DNA of 64,000 bases, from positions 16,812,920 through 16,876,919 of the forward strand of contig CM046844.1 in assembly GCA_025618425.1 (NCBI GenBank), written 5' to 3'. The notes under the pieces are model-generated. The model did not search any database. It saw only the letters and a program-made list of their open reading frames with translations, and was not told the origin of the DNA. Below, piece after piece: positions 1-10,651 of the stretch (its first letter is position 1; every line of letters starts with the position of its first letter). Both the position numbers and the translations under genes were made by a program. This DNA is from Heliocidaris tuberculata (lineage: Eukaryota > Echinodermata > Echinoidea > Camarodonta > Echinometridae).

Positions 1-1189
1 TTTGTATGTATCAGCTGTGCGCTAGCGCTAGCGCTGTGTGCATGAGCTGTACACAGTGCACGTACGTACGTTGCGCACCAACTTCGGGCTTAAGCTCGAA
101 GTGGGGGTACTTCGGTCTGATGAAGACGCGATTGCAAACTGAAGCTAGCTTCAAGAAAATATCCCTGATCCACCTTGAAGCGGGCTAGAGCAGAACTTCG
201 TTCTGATGAAGACACACCTTTTGAATAAAAACGTTCAATGGATAGTGAAGAATTATACCCCACATTTCAATTATTTTAAGATTAGTTGAACATCTCTTTG
301 ATTTACTTAACCCATAGACTACAGGAACCGGGTGGCTCCTGTATTAAGCCTATGAGAGTTAAAAAAATTCAGTAGTCAACGGGTTAATACCCAGGTGGGG
401 ATTATGTAAATTGAATATTCAAATACAGTTTGTTGAAAAAAGGAATGTGATAGATGTTGGCTCCTGATTCTTCAGGTCATGGGTAATAGCAACAAGTCCA
501 AATTTGGGAAATGATAGAATTTAGGATAAGGGAAGGTGGTCTGGATATTTTGGAGTGGAGACCAATGCATATGAATTGTCAAGATATGCACCAGCACACC
601 CAGGAAGCGAGAGAGAGAGAGAGAGAGAGGGGGGGGGGCATAATGTCCTCTTGGCCCTTATCCCATCCACCCAACAAAGTCCTACCCTATCTCACCTCCC
701 CTGCAACATGTACCATCACCCCATCCTGACTCCCATGAACACACCACTGAGTCTACCAGGGAAAGTTACAATGCTACAATAATAAATCCAATTCCTGTTC
801 ACTCATGCATAAAATTTTAATTTAATAAACCATAAAATTCACTCAGCAAACCCAAACTGATTGCAAATGATCATGAATTTATCACATCGCCCTAAATTTT
901 GTAAGCTCCAAAGGACTCACCTCTCACAAATTGGAAGGCTAATTCCTGCGTAACCTAATTTTCATACCCTTAACAAAAGTGAGCAGTGCTCACCCAAGCA
1001 TGAATTATTTTCGGACTTTTATGTCATATGAAAGTTGAGCCCATGAGCTATCCATATAAAACTTTTCCCCTAGAATCATATATTTTTTATTTGGCAGCCA
1101 TTTCAGAAGTGTAAAGTTTTTTTTGAGACGCACAGTATTACCTGATTCAAGGACTCTTCAACTGTTTACAGTGTCCCAAATTTGGGGAT
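1..1189. other. intergenic DNA, no gene seen
   Basis: No open frame here looks coding. The stretch holds a small TTAA-flanked palindrome (307-387), a (GA)n tract followed by a G run (609-638) and AT-rich unique-looking sequence up to the LINE. Confidence 0.6.
307..387. mobile_element. short TTAA-flanked palindromic MITE
   Basis: The ends read TTAACCC and GGGTTAA, and the interior pairs imperfectly around a CTCCTGTATTAAG centre. The right half resembles the right end of the longer TTAA element at 35910-36408 (CCAGTAGTTAATGGGTTAA), so it may be an internally deleted relative. TTAA targets are typical of piggyBac and Kolobok elements; the superfamily is inferred. Confidence 0.5.
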
Positions 1190-1195
1190 TCAGAA

Positions 1196-3622
1196 TTGAA
1201 AGTGAAATTCTTAGGTGATTTTAATGTTCACATTGATGATCGTAATGATAACTTTGCTAAGTCATTTATGAATGCAGTTGAATCCCTTGGGTTTAAGCAG
1301 CATGTCTGCAGTCCCACCCACCTTGCAGGACATACTCTCGATCTTTTATTTACTAGGGACTCCAAAGATGTAGTTAATGTTAATGTTTTGTCTTCACTGC
1401 CCTCTGATCATTCTGCTATTGTTGCTACAATGAAGCTTCCTTCCCTGCGAAACCCCAAGAAGAGAGTTTCCACCAGAAAATTCCGCAGCATCGTCTTGGA
1501 CACATTCCAGAATGACATTAGGGCCATGTTTCGCCCACCTTCCGAACTGACATGTCCTTCTGAGGCCTTTGATCATTATAACACCTGCCTAAGGTCTCTG
1601 ATTGATAGACATGCCCCCCTTCAAGTTAAAACTGTCACGATTAGACCAAAATCACCTTGGTTCACCGATGACATCTCGGAAGCAAAGAGGCGAAGGCGAC
1701 GGGCGGAACGCCGCATGATCAAGTCTGGACTTTGTGCTGATAGGGAACAGTATCGCAGAGAATGTGAGTCCTACTATGAGTGTATAGTTAATGCCAAGTC
1801 TTCGTATTTCAGCAACATCATTGCAGAGTCGGACACTAAACAGCTATTCAGCATTGTTCGGTCACTTTCATCGCCAGATCAGTCTACTAGCCTACCAGAC
1901 CACTCTTCGGCTCAGAACCTCGCCAATCAGTTTGCCGAATTCTTCAGCGAAAAGGTATCAACTGTGATATCTTCCTTCAATTCATCAGTTTCAGATCCAG
2001 CAACTGCATCTTCTCCGACTCCATCTCAACATAGCTTCTCAGACTTCTGTCACGTCAACGATTCAGACATCCAGAAGCTCATCCGTTCTCTGCCATCAAA
2101 ACACTGCAACTCTGACCCGATTCCTACATGGCTTCTAAAGGACTGTCTCGACGAACTAATTCCGACCATCACAAGGTTTATCAATTTATCCTTGTCATCT
2201 GGTTGTGTCCCTGATGGTATGAAAACATCACTTCTACTTCCTCTTCTAAAAAAGCCGAGCCTTGATCACAATAATCTTGTCAACTACAGGCCCATTGCTA
2301 ATCTGCCTTTCATTGGCAAGGTTTTAGAAAAGGTTGTGACTTCGCAGCTGAAGGATCACCTTGAAGGTTTCGGCATGCTTCCAGTTCATCAGTCGGCTTA
2401 TCGGAATCACCATTCCACTGAGACTGCCCTGGTGAAAGTCTTCAACGATATTCTCCTGGCCATTGACAGGGGCGAGGAGGCGGTGCTTATTCTCCTTGAC
2501 TACACAGCTGCCTTCGATACCATCGATCATGGATTGTTGCTGCGTCGTCTGGAAAATGACTTTGGTATTTCTGGGACTGTTCTTGATTGGATCCGGTCGT
2601 ACCTACACAATCGAAGACAACAAGTCATCATCGATGGCACCACATCGGCACCTTTCCCATTGGTCTGCGGCGTTCCGCAAGGTTCGGTAGTCGGCCCTCT
2701 CCTCTTCATAATGTACACAAGCCCTCTGTCAAGATGTATTGACTCTCACCAGGACATTCGCCACGCAATGTATGCAGATGACACACAAATTTACATCATT
2801 CTCAAGCCTACTGGGAAGGATGATGCTGCACTGAAGCTCAGCAGATGTCTTCAGGACATAAAAGCCTGGTCGCATGATAATAAGCTTTGTCTTAATGAAA
2901 CGAAATCAGAAATGATCCACTTGTTCTCAAAACACAGAAAAACAGAATCATTTCCAATGTTATTCGGTTCAGATAACAGAAACACCAGCACTCTAAAGTG
3001 TAATGATTGGGTACGGGACCTTGGGGTCACAGTGGATAGGAATCTCACTTTCCAACAACACATCAAAAATGTCTGCAGGTCTGCTTCATTTGGTATTCAC
3101 AAGATAGGAAAAATTAGGAAGCTACTCGACCAACCCACAGCTGCTAAACTAACCCATGCCTTTGTATCTGCTCATCTTGATTACTGCAACTCTACCTTTT
3201 CCGGAATCCAACAATCCCATCTTCGTCCACTACAAAGAATTCAGAATACTGCTGCAAGGCTTGTTACCCTGTCAAAAAAATGTGAACATATAACACCAAT
3301 TCTTCGCTCATTGCACTGGCTTCCAATACGCCAGCGCATCATTTTCAAAATTCTTCTAATAACCTATAAGATTATTAATGGCCTGTCTCCTGTATATCTT
3401 TCTGATCTCATCTCCCTTCGCTCCTCTAGTTCTCTCCGACCTCTTCGTTCTTCAACAACCTTGCAGCTTACCCGCGGACCCCGAACTAATACCAATTATG
3501 GTGATCGAGCCTTTTCTGTAATTGCCCCATGCCTTTGGAATCGATTACCCTCATATATCCACAATGCCAACTCCCTTGAACAATTTAAGACTTTACTCAA
3601 AACCCATCTTTTTAATGCTTAG
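1196..3622 (+). CDS. LINE ORF2 fragment: endonuclease end plus reverse transcriptase
   Basis: This 808-codon open frame is the body of a non-LTR retrotransposon polyprotein, which nicks target DNA and copies its RNA into the nick. The frame enters at TTG, so the true start is lost. Only the C-terminal part of the APE-type endonuclease remains (GDFN at residues 7-10, SDH near 70). The reverse transcriptase core is complete: NYRPIANLPF near 361, AAFDTIDH near 437, GVPQGSVVGPLLF near 491 and the catalytic YADD near 526. The C-terminal region has the CNS...LQRIQNTAARL and LHWLPIRQRI motifs usual in L2/CR1-group LINEs. There are no internal stops, so the insertion is fairly young, but the 5' truncation makes it immobile. 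L2, Crack or Daphne clade cannot be separated by eye. Confidence 0.93.
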   Translation: MKVKFLGDFNVHIDDRNDNFAKSFMNAVESLGFKQHVCSPTHLAGHTLDLLFTRDSKDVVNVNVLSSLPSDHSAIVATMKLPSLRNPKKRVSTRKFRSIVLDTFQNDIRAMFRPPSELTCPSEAFDHYNTCLRSLIDRHAPLQVKTVTIRPKSPWFTDDISEAKRRRRRAERRMIKSGLCADREQYRRECESYYECIVNAKSSYFSNIIAESDTKQLFSIVRSLSSPDQSTSLPDHSSAQNLANQFAEFFSEKVSTVISSFNSSVSDPATASSPTPSQHSFSDFCHVNDSDIQKLIRSLPSKHCNSDPIPTWLLKDCLDELIPTITRFINLSLSSGCVPDGMKTSLLLPLLKKPSLDHNNLVNYRPIANLPFIGKVLEKVVTSQLKDHLEGFGMLPVHQSAYRNHHSTETALVKVFNDILLAIDRGEEAVLILLDYTAAFDTIDHGLLLRRLENDFGISGTVLDWIRSYLHNRRQQVIIDGTTSAPFPLVCGVPQGSVVGPLLFIMYTSPLSRCIDSHQDIRHAMYADDTQIYIILKPTGKDDAALKLSRCLQDIKAWSHDNKLCLNETKSEMIHLFSKHRKTESFPMLFGSDNRNTSTLKCNDWVRDLGVTVDRNLTFQQHIKNVCRSASFGIHKIGKIRKLLDQPTAAKLTHAFVSAHLDYCNSTFSGIQQSHLRPLQRIQNTAARLVTLSKKCEHITPILRSLHWLPIRQRIIFKILLITYKIINGLSPVYLSDLISLRSSSSLRPLRSSTTLQLTRGPRTNTNYGDRAFSVIAPCLWNRLPSYIHNANSLEQFKTLLKTHLFNA

Positions 3623-3676
3623 TTTTCTCCACTCAGCTGTGGGTTGGTCTACACTTATGGAGGTGCACATCATTTT

Positions 3677-3678
<2 letters not shown>

Positions 3679-3728
<50 letters not shown>
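3679..3728 (+). repeat. poly(T) run of 50 bases
   Basis: An uninterrupted T run inside the LINE 3'UTR. It is internal, on the sense strand, and so is not the LINE's poly(A) tail. Its length probably varies between individuals. Confidence 0.95.
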
Positions 3729-3848
3729 CCCCTCAAATATGAATATTAATTCAATTTGATTGAATAATAATTCAGGTTACTCTATTAATAGCAAGAATAC
3801 TGTGCGCTTAGAAACACCAGTATAAAGCGCTATATAAATGTTATAATT

Positions 3849-6006
3849 AGGTGGTCTGTCGCAATCGACAGATCACCTTTTATATTCGTCCGAATTTTCT
3901 TTATTCTTTATTTATTTTTATTTCCCCCATTCCTTGTCCATTCGAAATCTTCAAAAGTCCAGTATCAATTTTCGTCAAATTTTCGTCAGTGATGTCATCC
4001 CATGAGGACATGTTCCCGTTTACATATCAAGGTCAACAGGTCATCGTGACGTCATCCAGGCGCCATTTTGTCAAATCACATTATCAATCATATCTTCATA
4101 ACGAATCATTACAAATCGTTCATATTTACATGACATTAACTTCATGTCATGGGTCATCAGGTCATGTCATCAAAGGTCATTCAGAGGTCATGACGGGCAC
4201 GTACGCGCGCGTCAAATTTTAAAAATGCTCAAAATCATCCAAGGATCAAACGAGAGTACGTTTCAGGTCATTTCAAGCATTTCAAAAATTTCCGTCCGTG
4301 CGCGTCCGTGCGCGCGTTATGCGCGTGCGCAGCGCGTACAGAGTGTAAAAACGCCGTTTTTTCGCATGGTTTGTGTTCCTGACACTATTCTTGACAATTT
4401 CCAACCATTTACAGGCATTCTCGACATTCCATAAGGCCACACGCGCGCGTCAAACTTTAAAATCCGCGCGCGCGTCAATGGGCAAAATAGTGTAAAAAGT
4501 CGTAAAAACATGCCTCTACAAAAATAACTCTAGCCCTTTAAATAGTCCGTTGACCCCCTAATTTTTTTTCATATTTGGGTAGAGGAGGAATCATAGATAT
4601 AATTTCATGGGTAATTTGAGCCTCAATTATATTACAAAGTCATTAAAATGGCGTCTAAACTCAAAATTTCATTTTTTCAAAAATGACGTCATCAAATTTA
4701 TGCAAATTTGACTATAACTCCTTTAATATTGGTCATTTTTCGCCCAAATTTGGATATGATGTAGCTGAGACAATTCTCTACAAGATCAGTCATCACAATT
4801 TTTCATTTTGACAAAGGCATCATGGCGTATTTTTGCGATTAAAGGAGGTATGTCAATTTTTCTCATTTTGCGTGTATTCTCTATGGGACATGACTTTTTC
4901 TCAAATCTTGATTCTACATTCCCGTCTTCTTTGAGCAGTATCTCTGTTATTTCTGCTCGATTTTCTCCCAAATTTTGGTATGTTATAGCTGAGACTATAA
5001 GCTTTTACAAGTGTGCCCTCCAATTTTTGATCAGATGTCGGGATCATGCCCTTTTTTTAACTACAAAATGTCATTTGAGAATCCCGTTTTTCGTCTACGT
5101 GTTATGTCTATTGGAAATATTTTGGTCCATTGGTAAAGCACTTGCCTCCCATTCCGGCGACCCAGGTTCGACTCCCGGTGGGTCCATTTTTTTTTTTTGC
5201 CTTTCATTCTACCATCTTCTTCGACTATTATAACATATACCATCACAAACAATGTAAAAAACTGCCTAATTTTGCGTGTTATGTCTATTGAAAGTAGTGT
5301 GCAGTAGTTTGTGTAGAATCTCATTCCCTGTCGTGTATTAAAGCTAAGGGGATAATCTTCCACATGTCCTGCAATATCAAATCGTCCAGTTCGTTATCCC
5401 GATTTCTCCAAATCGGCTCAGTCAATTTTCTTCATATTTTCGTCAGTCATCAGTCCTAATAAGGTCAAGTTCCCACATCTTTTTCAAGGTCATCAGGTTA
5501 TTGTGACGTCATCCAGGCGCCATTTTGTGAAAATCAACTTATGGTCATATGTTCATAACGAAATGTCATTTCTCTTTCATATTTGGCATGGTTAAGGTCA
5601 CTGTCATTCCAGTCAAGGTCATTTCGTTAAACGCGCGCGTACGCGTACGTCCGCGCGTCCGTGCGCGCGCAAAATTTAGAAATGATCCAAATCGTCCCAA
5701 ATTCATTTTGCAAACGTTTCATGCCATTTCAAGCACTTTTCGAAAAATCGCCCATAAAACTGAACCTGTAGGGGCGCTATGCCACTTAGGTTATCGTGGT
5801 TATTGTCATCATTATTGTCATTATGATCATCATTATCAATATATCATTATCGTCATTGTCATCACTTATATGACCATATCTTATGATCATTGTCGTCAAC
5901 ATTATGATTATAATCTTGCAGAAATATTATCACACCTGACAAAGCACTTTGCCACAGTGAAAGACAGACCACCTAATTCGTCTTCAGTGACGAATTAAAT
6001 TTCTAG
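3849..6006 (+). mobile_element. Helitron2/Helentron-like element, copy A (full length)
   Basis: A 2.16-kb non-coding element. The left end is a hairpin: AGGTGGTCTGTCG pairs with CGACAGATCACCT across a CAAT loop. An inverted copy of the arm, GACAGACCACCT, lies 33 bases in from the right end. It is followed by a second hairpin (AATTCGTC/GACGAATT) and a CTAG terminus. The flanking bases are T on the left and T on the right. Asymmetric terminal repeats, a 3' hairpin and T/T insertion are the reported signature of Helitron2/Helentron elements; the assignment is inference because no Rep/helicase is encoded. The interior has CG-rich patches (4200-4480, 5630-5680), two copies of a GTGACGTCATCCAGGCGCC block and a tRNA-like module at 5123. 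Other copies are B (16297-22003), C (22010-23565) and D (28341-30266, inverted). Confidence 0.75.
5123..5186 (+). pseudogene. tRNA-Gly(CCC)-like module inside Helitron-like copy A
   Basis: The A box TGGTCCATTGG (5123-5133) and B box GGTTCGACTCC (5165-5175) match the Pol III internal promoter consensus with tRNA-like spacing. The middle reads CTCCCATT, as in a Gly-CCC anticodon loop. The acceptor 3' strand GGGTCCA has no partner upstream, so the cloverleaf is not intact. A T run follows at once, as a Pol III stop would. It is either a decayed SINE head or a captured tRNA. Confidence 0.7.
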
Positions 6007-6568
6007 TTATTATTATTATTATTATTAATGATCTAACTTGTTAGACTGGAAAAAGGCCCGCTGATACATAACAAATTTGATGCAAGCAAGATTTAATTTT
6101 CTTAAATTTGCTAGATGACCTGATTCAGGGGACTCTTCAACTCTTACTATGCCACACCAAGTAATAGTGGTCGTACTGACCACTAAGCGGCATGAATGCA
6201 AAAATACTCATTTTCTATCGCATGTACTAAACATGCTAAAGGTAGGCGTATGGGGGGGGGGGGGAATAAGATAAATATTTCAAATACTTCCTTTCAATTC
6301 AGCTCTTTAAAATCTTACTCCGACCTTAAAATGGTCGTTAGGAAGAACAACTGATATTTTCAGCAAAATCCAAAGTCAAAATCATGTCCAAAACTGAACA
6401 AATCCCCGTCTATTTTTTTCACTATCGCATGTTGTTTTCATTACGCCGATGTTTCAAAGTAAACTAGGCCAATAAATTTTTGTCCACAAATAAACTCGGT
6501 ATCGCACGTGCACATCGATCTCTACGATCGCGCACACGGAAAATCGGGACTTTTACGTGTGTGCAATA
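6007..6568. other. LINE tail remnant and gene-free spacer
   Basis: The spacer begins with the (TTA)n tail of the interrupted LINE (6007-6026). Bases 6118-6141 repeat the sequence at 1140-1161. A G run lies near 6254. No coding signal was seen. Confidence 0.5.
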
Positions 6569-7725
6569 GGGACCAAATTTTTAATGGCCGAATATTTGGG
6601 GGGGGGAGATATCAGCGCTCGCGACGATCAGGAAATGTACACAATGACTTGTGATACCCCGTTTCGCCCACTCACACTTATGCGAGGTTATTGGAGATAA
6701 CCTCGCACTCTGTACCTTCATACCGTGAGCAATGGCCTCCCATAGCCATAGGCAAGTGTGTGATATCTTGCCCATATGTGTGCAGGAGAGGAGCAAGATC
6801 ACTGACCAAAAACAACCTGAAAATTTCACTTGATCAAGATGATAAAGATCTTATCGAAGGATCTGGCATGAAATTAGATATTCTATCATTCTAAAATGTA
6901 GAAGGAAGTATTTTCTCAAAATTTTGCTGAATATATTGGTGTTTTTACCTCTTCAACTTAGAGGTCGTGACAGGCGAAAATTGACACAGCCCCATATAGT
7001 GGTGGTCCAGTGAGTGTGTTTCGCCAGAACTGACAGTAAATTACGAATGTCATTTTTGGAATTATCTTTTCTAACATCGGTGAGTTGAATCTATTGTATT
7101 TCATGGATATGTTGGTGTTGGTTTTTTAAAATTAAATGCCGATTTTAAGTGAATGTTGGTGACTTCTGTGCAGTGGTGTTTTGAAAGTGTTGAGGTGTAT
7201 GACTGCCTAGAGTCTACACACGAAGTATAGTAAAGTCGCTATGAGTGTACTATTCTTACTTACAAATTTGAGACTTCAGAGTTAAAAGTGAAATTTTAAA
7301 TAATTATTTTCCTCTCTGCTCATGTATGAAATGAATGATATTCTTTACACACCCATACACATACGAGATTATCTTTACTCATACTGTCATAGAACTATTC
7401 AGTCATAGCACGGCATTATTATACTAATGTTTTGATCTGTACTTTTGGACGGTCATACACCTCAACACTTTCAAACACCACTGCACAAAAGTCACCAACT
7501 TTCACTCAAAATCGGCATTTATTTTACAAATACCGACACCAACATATCCATGGCAATAAATTCAATTTCAAATCAATGATGTTGGAAAAGATGATTCAAA
7601 AAATAAAATCCGTAATTTACTGTCGGGTCTGGCGAAACAGGGTATCAAGTCATTGTGTACATTTTTTGGTCACTGTTGCGCTGACATCTCCTCACAAAAA
7701 ATTTGGTTGTCAAAAATTTGGTCCC
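6569..7725. mobile_element. foldback TIR transposon with TA target duplication
   Basis: The ends are GGGACCAAATTTTT and its inverse, flanked by TA. About 100 bases from each end pair (left 6569-6668, right about 7630-7725), including a shared ATGTACACAATGACTTG. A second pair of arms continues inwards (7019-7215 against 7443-7640). The left arm is interrupted at about 6669-7018 by roughly 350 bases with no partner, probably a later insertion. No transposase is present, so it is non-autonomous; TA suggests Tc1/mariner-type integration. Confidence 0.72.
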
Positions 7726-8265
7726 TAGTTGGTTAACTAAATTTGACTTAAAGGGTGACTAAAATAAAAAATTAATTGCCCATTTTTCGTAGGAAGGAGT
7801 CATCAGGAGCCAAAATATATCTATCACACACTTTTTTATGCATTCAGTCGTATTTCATAATCATTTGAAAAATACATTTTTGCTGATTTACACAGTCATA
7901 AGCCCCGCCCCTAAAAAAAACCCATCGAGCGACATCATGATCACGTGATCTGTGACGTACGAGAAGTAAGGGAAAATATTCCACCAACCTATATACCGTG
8001 CGCACCCGTAGGCCCTGGCAGGCCCAGCCCGGTGCCGAGCATTACATTCACCGCATCGACCATTTTGCATCGCATATTTTATATATTATTGGCACTGTTC
8101 ATATTTAGAGGTTAATGCGACCGCTATTAGTTGGTCGGTGTGGCTAGAGATGAGTGGAAGGTGAAAAGAAGATCAAGAAGAGAAAGAAGAAGAATGAAAG
8201 ATGAGAGGAATACAATGTATGTTGAGGAAGAAGAGTGGAACTGGAAGGAGAACAAATACAATATA
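7726..8265. other. gene-free spacer
   Basis: AT-rich sequence with a purine-rich stretch (8150-8220, AAGAAGA-type). I tested it as a possible first exon of the phosphatase and saw no acidic ILKAP-like N-terminus or matching phase-1 donor. Confidence 0.4.
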
Positions 8266-8909
8266 TGTGACCCTCCACCACAAAACGTCCAATAAGTCGG
8301 AAATTTGGGTTTTTAAAATTTCAACACAGTTTGAAAGCTTAGATTCTAAGCTTTAAAATGATATATAACTTATCTTGTTTGGACTAAGCAAACCCTTGTA
8401 AATTACAATAAGAATGTCAACGTGTCAGACAGGCTAATGACCAAAACAATAGAGTAAACAGGCTCTAAAGAAGATTGACTATTTAAGAGCGCTTAATCTG
8501 TGTCCTATTGTTTGTCGCACAAAAGGTTGAGTCAAAACTCCCTAGCATACCCTGTGAAGTACTTACTGGATTGGGTTGAAACTTTCCATACCTTCAGAAT
8601 AGATATATTTCTTTGTTTCTTTAGAATTTGAATATCAAACAGTGCATAGTTTTTAAGCTATACCAGAAAAGCGATGTGAAGTACAATCCCAGCAAGTTGA
8701 CACAGAAAGTTTGAATGTCCAGGAAAACATGGTCATTTTGAATTAGAGTAAAAACATATTTCAACAAGATAAATTTTGTCAGATGGTAGATTAATAAATG
8801 AACTTTCGGAAAATACAAAAAACTTAAAATCTAAATTTTTACCCCAAACCACCTTTTTCAGCTGTTTACTCTAAAACTCCCATTGCGACTTTTGTGGTGG
8901 AGGGTCACA
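8266..8909. mobile_element. 644-bp MITE with 20-bp TIRs
   Basis: The left end TGTGACCCTCCACCACAAAA and right end TTTTGTGGTGGAGGGTCACA are exact inverse complements. The flanks read ATA and TAT, consistent with a TA duplication. The interior is AT-rich and non-coding. Confidence 0.82.
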
Positions 8910-9068
8910 TATGCTCCTTCTCCACTCCCTTGGGAGCATTCCAGCCTAGCCGGGTGCCTTTTAAGTTTTAATCTGACAGTGCTAAGCAAACCACAATGAC
9001 TTTCGCTTCCTATCGGGTACCCATTTAACGCCTGGGTGGAGAGGGCAGAGGAGCAATGGAGATTAGTA

Positions 9069-10021
9069 CCGCGTTTACACATTGATCCGACTCTCGGGTT
9101 CGACACGAGAGTCGTGTCGAACACGGCAATTTTATGATGTATAAATGCGATCAGTGTGATCCGAGACTCGGGTCGAACACGCCTTTTTAGCTCCGCCGGA
9201 ATAATAGGTTTCGATCCGAGAGTCGTATCAGACCCGGCAATTTTTTTGATGTATAAACAGAAAGCCGTGTCGAACACGGCAATTTATGACAGGGAAAACA
9301 AAAAGAAAAGAAGAAAAACATAAGAAAGGAAGAAAAGAGAATGAAAAACAATGAGATTCATTAAGAATCAAGATTAAACAAAGAAATACATGAGAAAAAA
9401 ATGGAAGAGAGACGATGAAAGAAGGATAAACAAAGATATACATTAGGAATTATAAGGGGAAACAAAGAAATACATAAACAAATATAGAAGAGGAAAGATG
9501 AAAGAAGGAAAAACAAAGATATACATTAGGAATTATAAGGGGAAACAAAGAAATACATAAACAAATATAGAAGAGAGAAGATGAAAGAAGGAAAAACAAA
9601 GAAATTCATTAGGAATAATAAGAGGAAACAAAGAAATACATAATATAGAAGAGAAAAGATGATATAAAGGAAAAACAGAAATTCATTAGGAATTATAAGG
9701 GGAAATAAAGAAATACATCTACATAAACAAAAATAAAGAAATACATAAGCAAACATAGAAGAGAGAAAACGAAAGAAGGAAAAACAAAGAAATTGTAACA
9801 GAAAATCAAACAAATAAAAAGTAAAACAGCTTGTGAAAGCTTGCCAATCAACCACGTTTGTGACGTTATGCTACTCCTGTCTGTGATCCGCAAGCCGGGT
9901 CGAACTCGCCAATTCAATGCATGTATAAACGCGATCACAGTTTTCCTCCTGTGGGAGCTTGAGGCGGGTTCGACAAGAGAGTCGTGTCGAACCCGAGAGT
10001 CGGATCAATGTGTAAACACGG
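9069..10021. mobile_element. TIR transposon with internal AAGAAA minisatellite
   Basis: The left end CCGCGTTTACACATTGATCC and the inverse right end GGATCAATGTGTAAACACGG sit inside a TA duplication (9067-9068 and 10022-10023). Pairing extends through the GACTCTCGGGTTCGACACGA motif, which recurs several times in both orientations within the first and last 200 bases. The centre (9296-9830) is a purine-rich minisatellite of about 84 bases (GAAATACATTAGGAATTATA-type units). No transposase remains. Tc1/mariner affinity is inferred from TA only. Confidence 0.8.
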
Positions 10022-10023
10022 TA

Positions 10024-10135
10024 AAAAATGGCTTGCTCAAGGACATAAACGCAGTGCCAGGGATCAAAGCCGTGACCTTCGCATCTCCAGTCAAGTGTTT
10101 AGACCACTCAACTATGACACCTCTACAGAGGCAAA
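10024..10135 (-). mobile_element. tRNA-derived SINE (Ser/Leu-type head)
   Basis: On the minus strand the A box TAGTTGAGTGG (10104-10114) is followed by a GGTCTAA of Leu/Ser type, then a weak B box GCTTTGATCCC (10060-10070) and a GTCCTTGAGCAAGCCA block. A comparable 'cttgagcaag' segment occurs in the body of many deuterostome SINEs. It abuts the TIR transposon at 10021. Confidence 0.55.
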
Positions 10136-10317
10136 GGTCACATGAAAGAATAACAGATGTAGGTTTCTGTTTCTATTTCGTAGGCCTAGAATGATACACC
10201 TGTCATATATGCCTGTCATTCTGATGGTAATGCTCGTGGTAAAGATTGTGGTCATGATGGAGATGAAAGTAGCTCATGTTTCAGCACTCACAGGTACAAA
10301 GCTAGTATGTGGGACCT

Positions 10318-10318
<1 letters not shown>

Positions 10319-10384
<66 letters not shown>

Positions 10385-10463
10385 ATATATATATATATAT
10401 ATATATTTATGTATACATTGTGTGTGTGTGTGTGTGTGTGCGTGTGTGAATATATATATATAT
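10319..10463. repeat. (TA)n/(TG)n compound microsatellite
   Basis: Alternating TA and TG blocks in two cycles. Apparent reading frames through this segment are artefacts of the dinucleotide repeat. Confidence 0.95.
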
Positions 10464-10591
10464 ATGTTTCACGACAATGCAGTTTATTCCGTCATAATAG
10501 CGCCACCTACGTAAAGGAGACACAACATATGTAAGGGAGATATGAGTACAAAGAAAAAATACAAAGAGTGTCTCCCTATTACACCAGTTTT

Positions 10592-10596
<5 letters not shown>

Positions 10597-10641
<45 letters not shown>

Positions 10642-10651
10642 ATATATATAC
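10597..10651. repeat. (TA)n microsatellite
   Basis: About 55 bases of TA with two interruptions (TACATG). Confidence 0.93.

Larger units (their letters stand above)
1196..3848 (+). mobile_element. 5'-truncated L2/CR1-like LINE with 3'UTR
   Basis: The open frame is followed by a 3'UTR with a 50-base T run (3679-3728) and a terminal block containing AGCGCTATATAAATG, a common L2-like 3' end. The expected short microsatellite tail, (TTA)n, lies at 6007-6026 on the far side of the Helitron-like element, so that element inserted into the tail after the LINE had landed. Confidence 0.85.

Noticed and set aside
8140..8260. Lys/Glu/Arg-rich stretch after an ATG as a possible ILKAP first exon
   Set aside because: No LPxxDD-like acidic motif of the ILKAP N-terminus and no phase-1 donor compatible with the 11690 exon.
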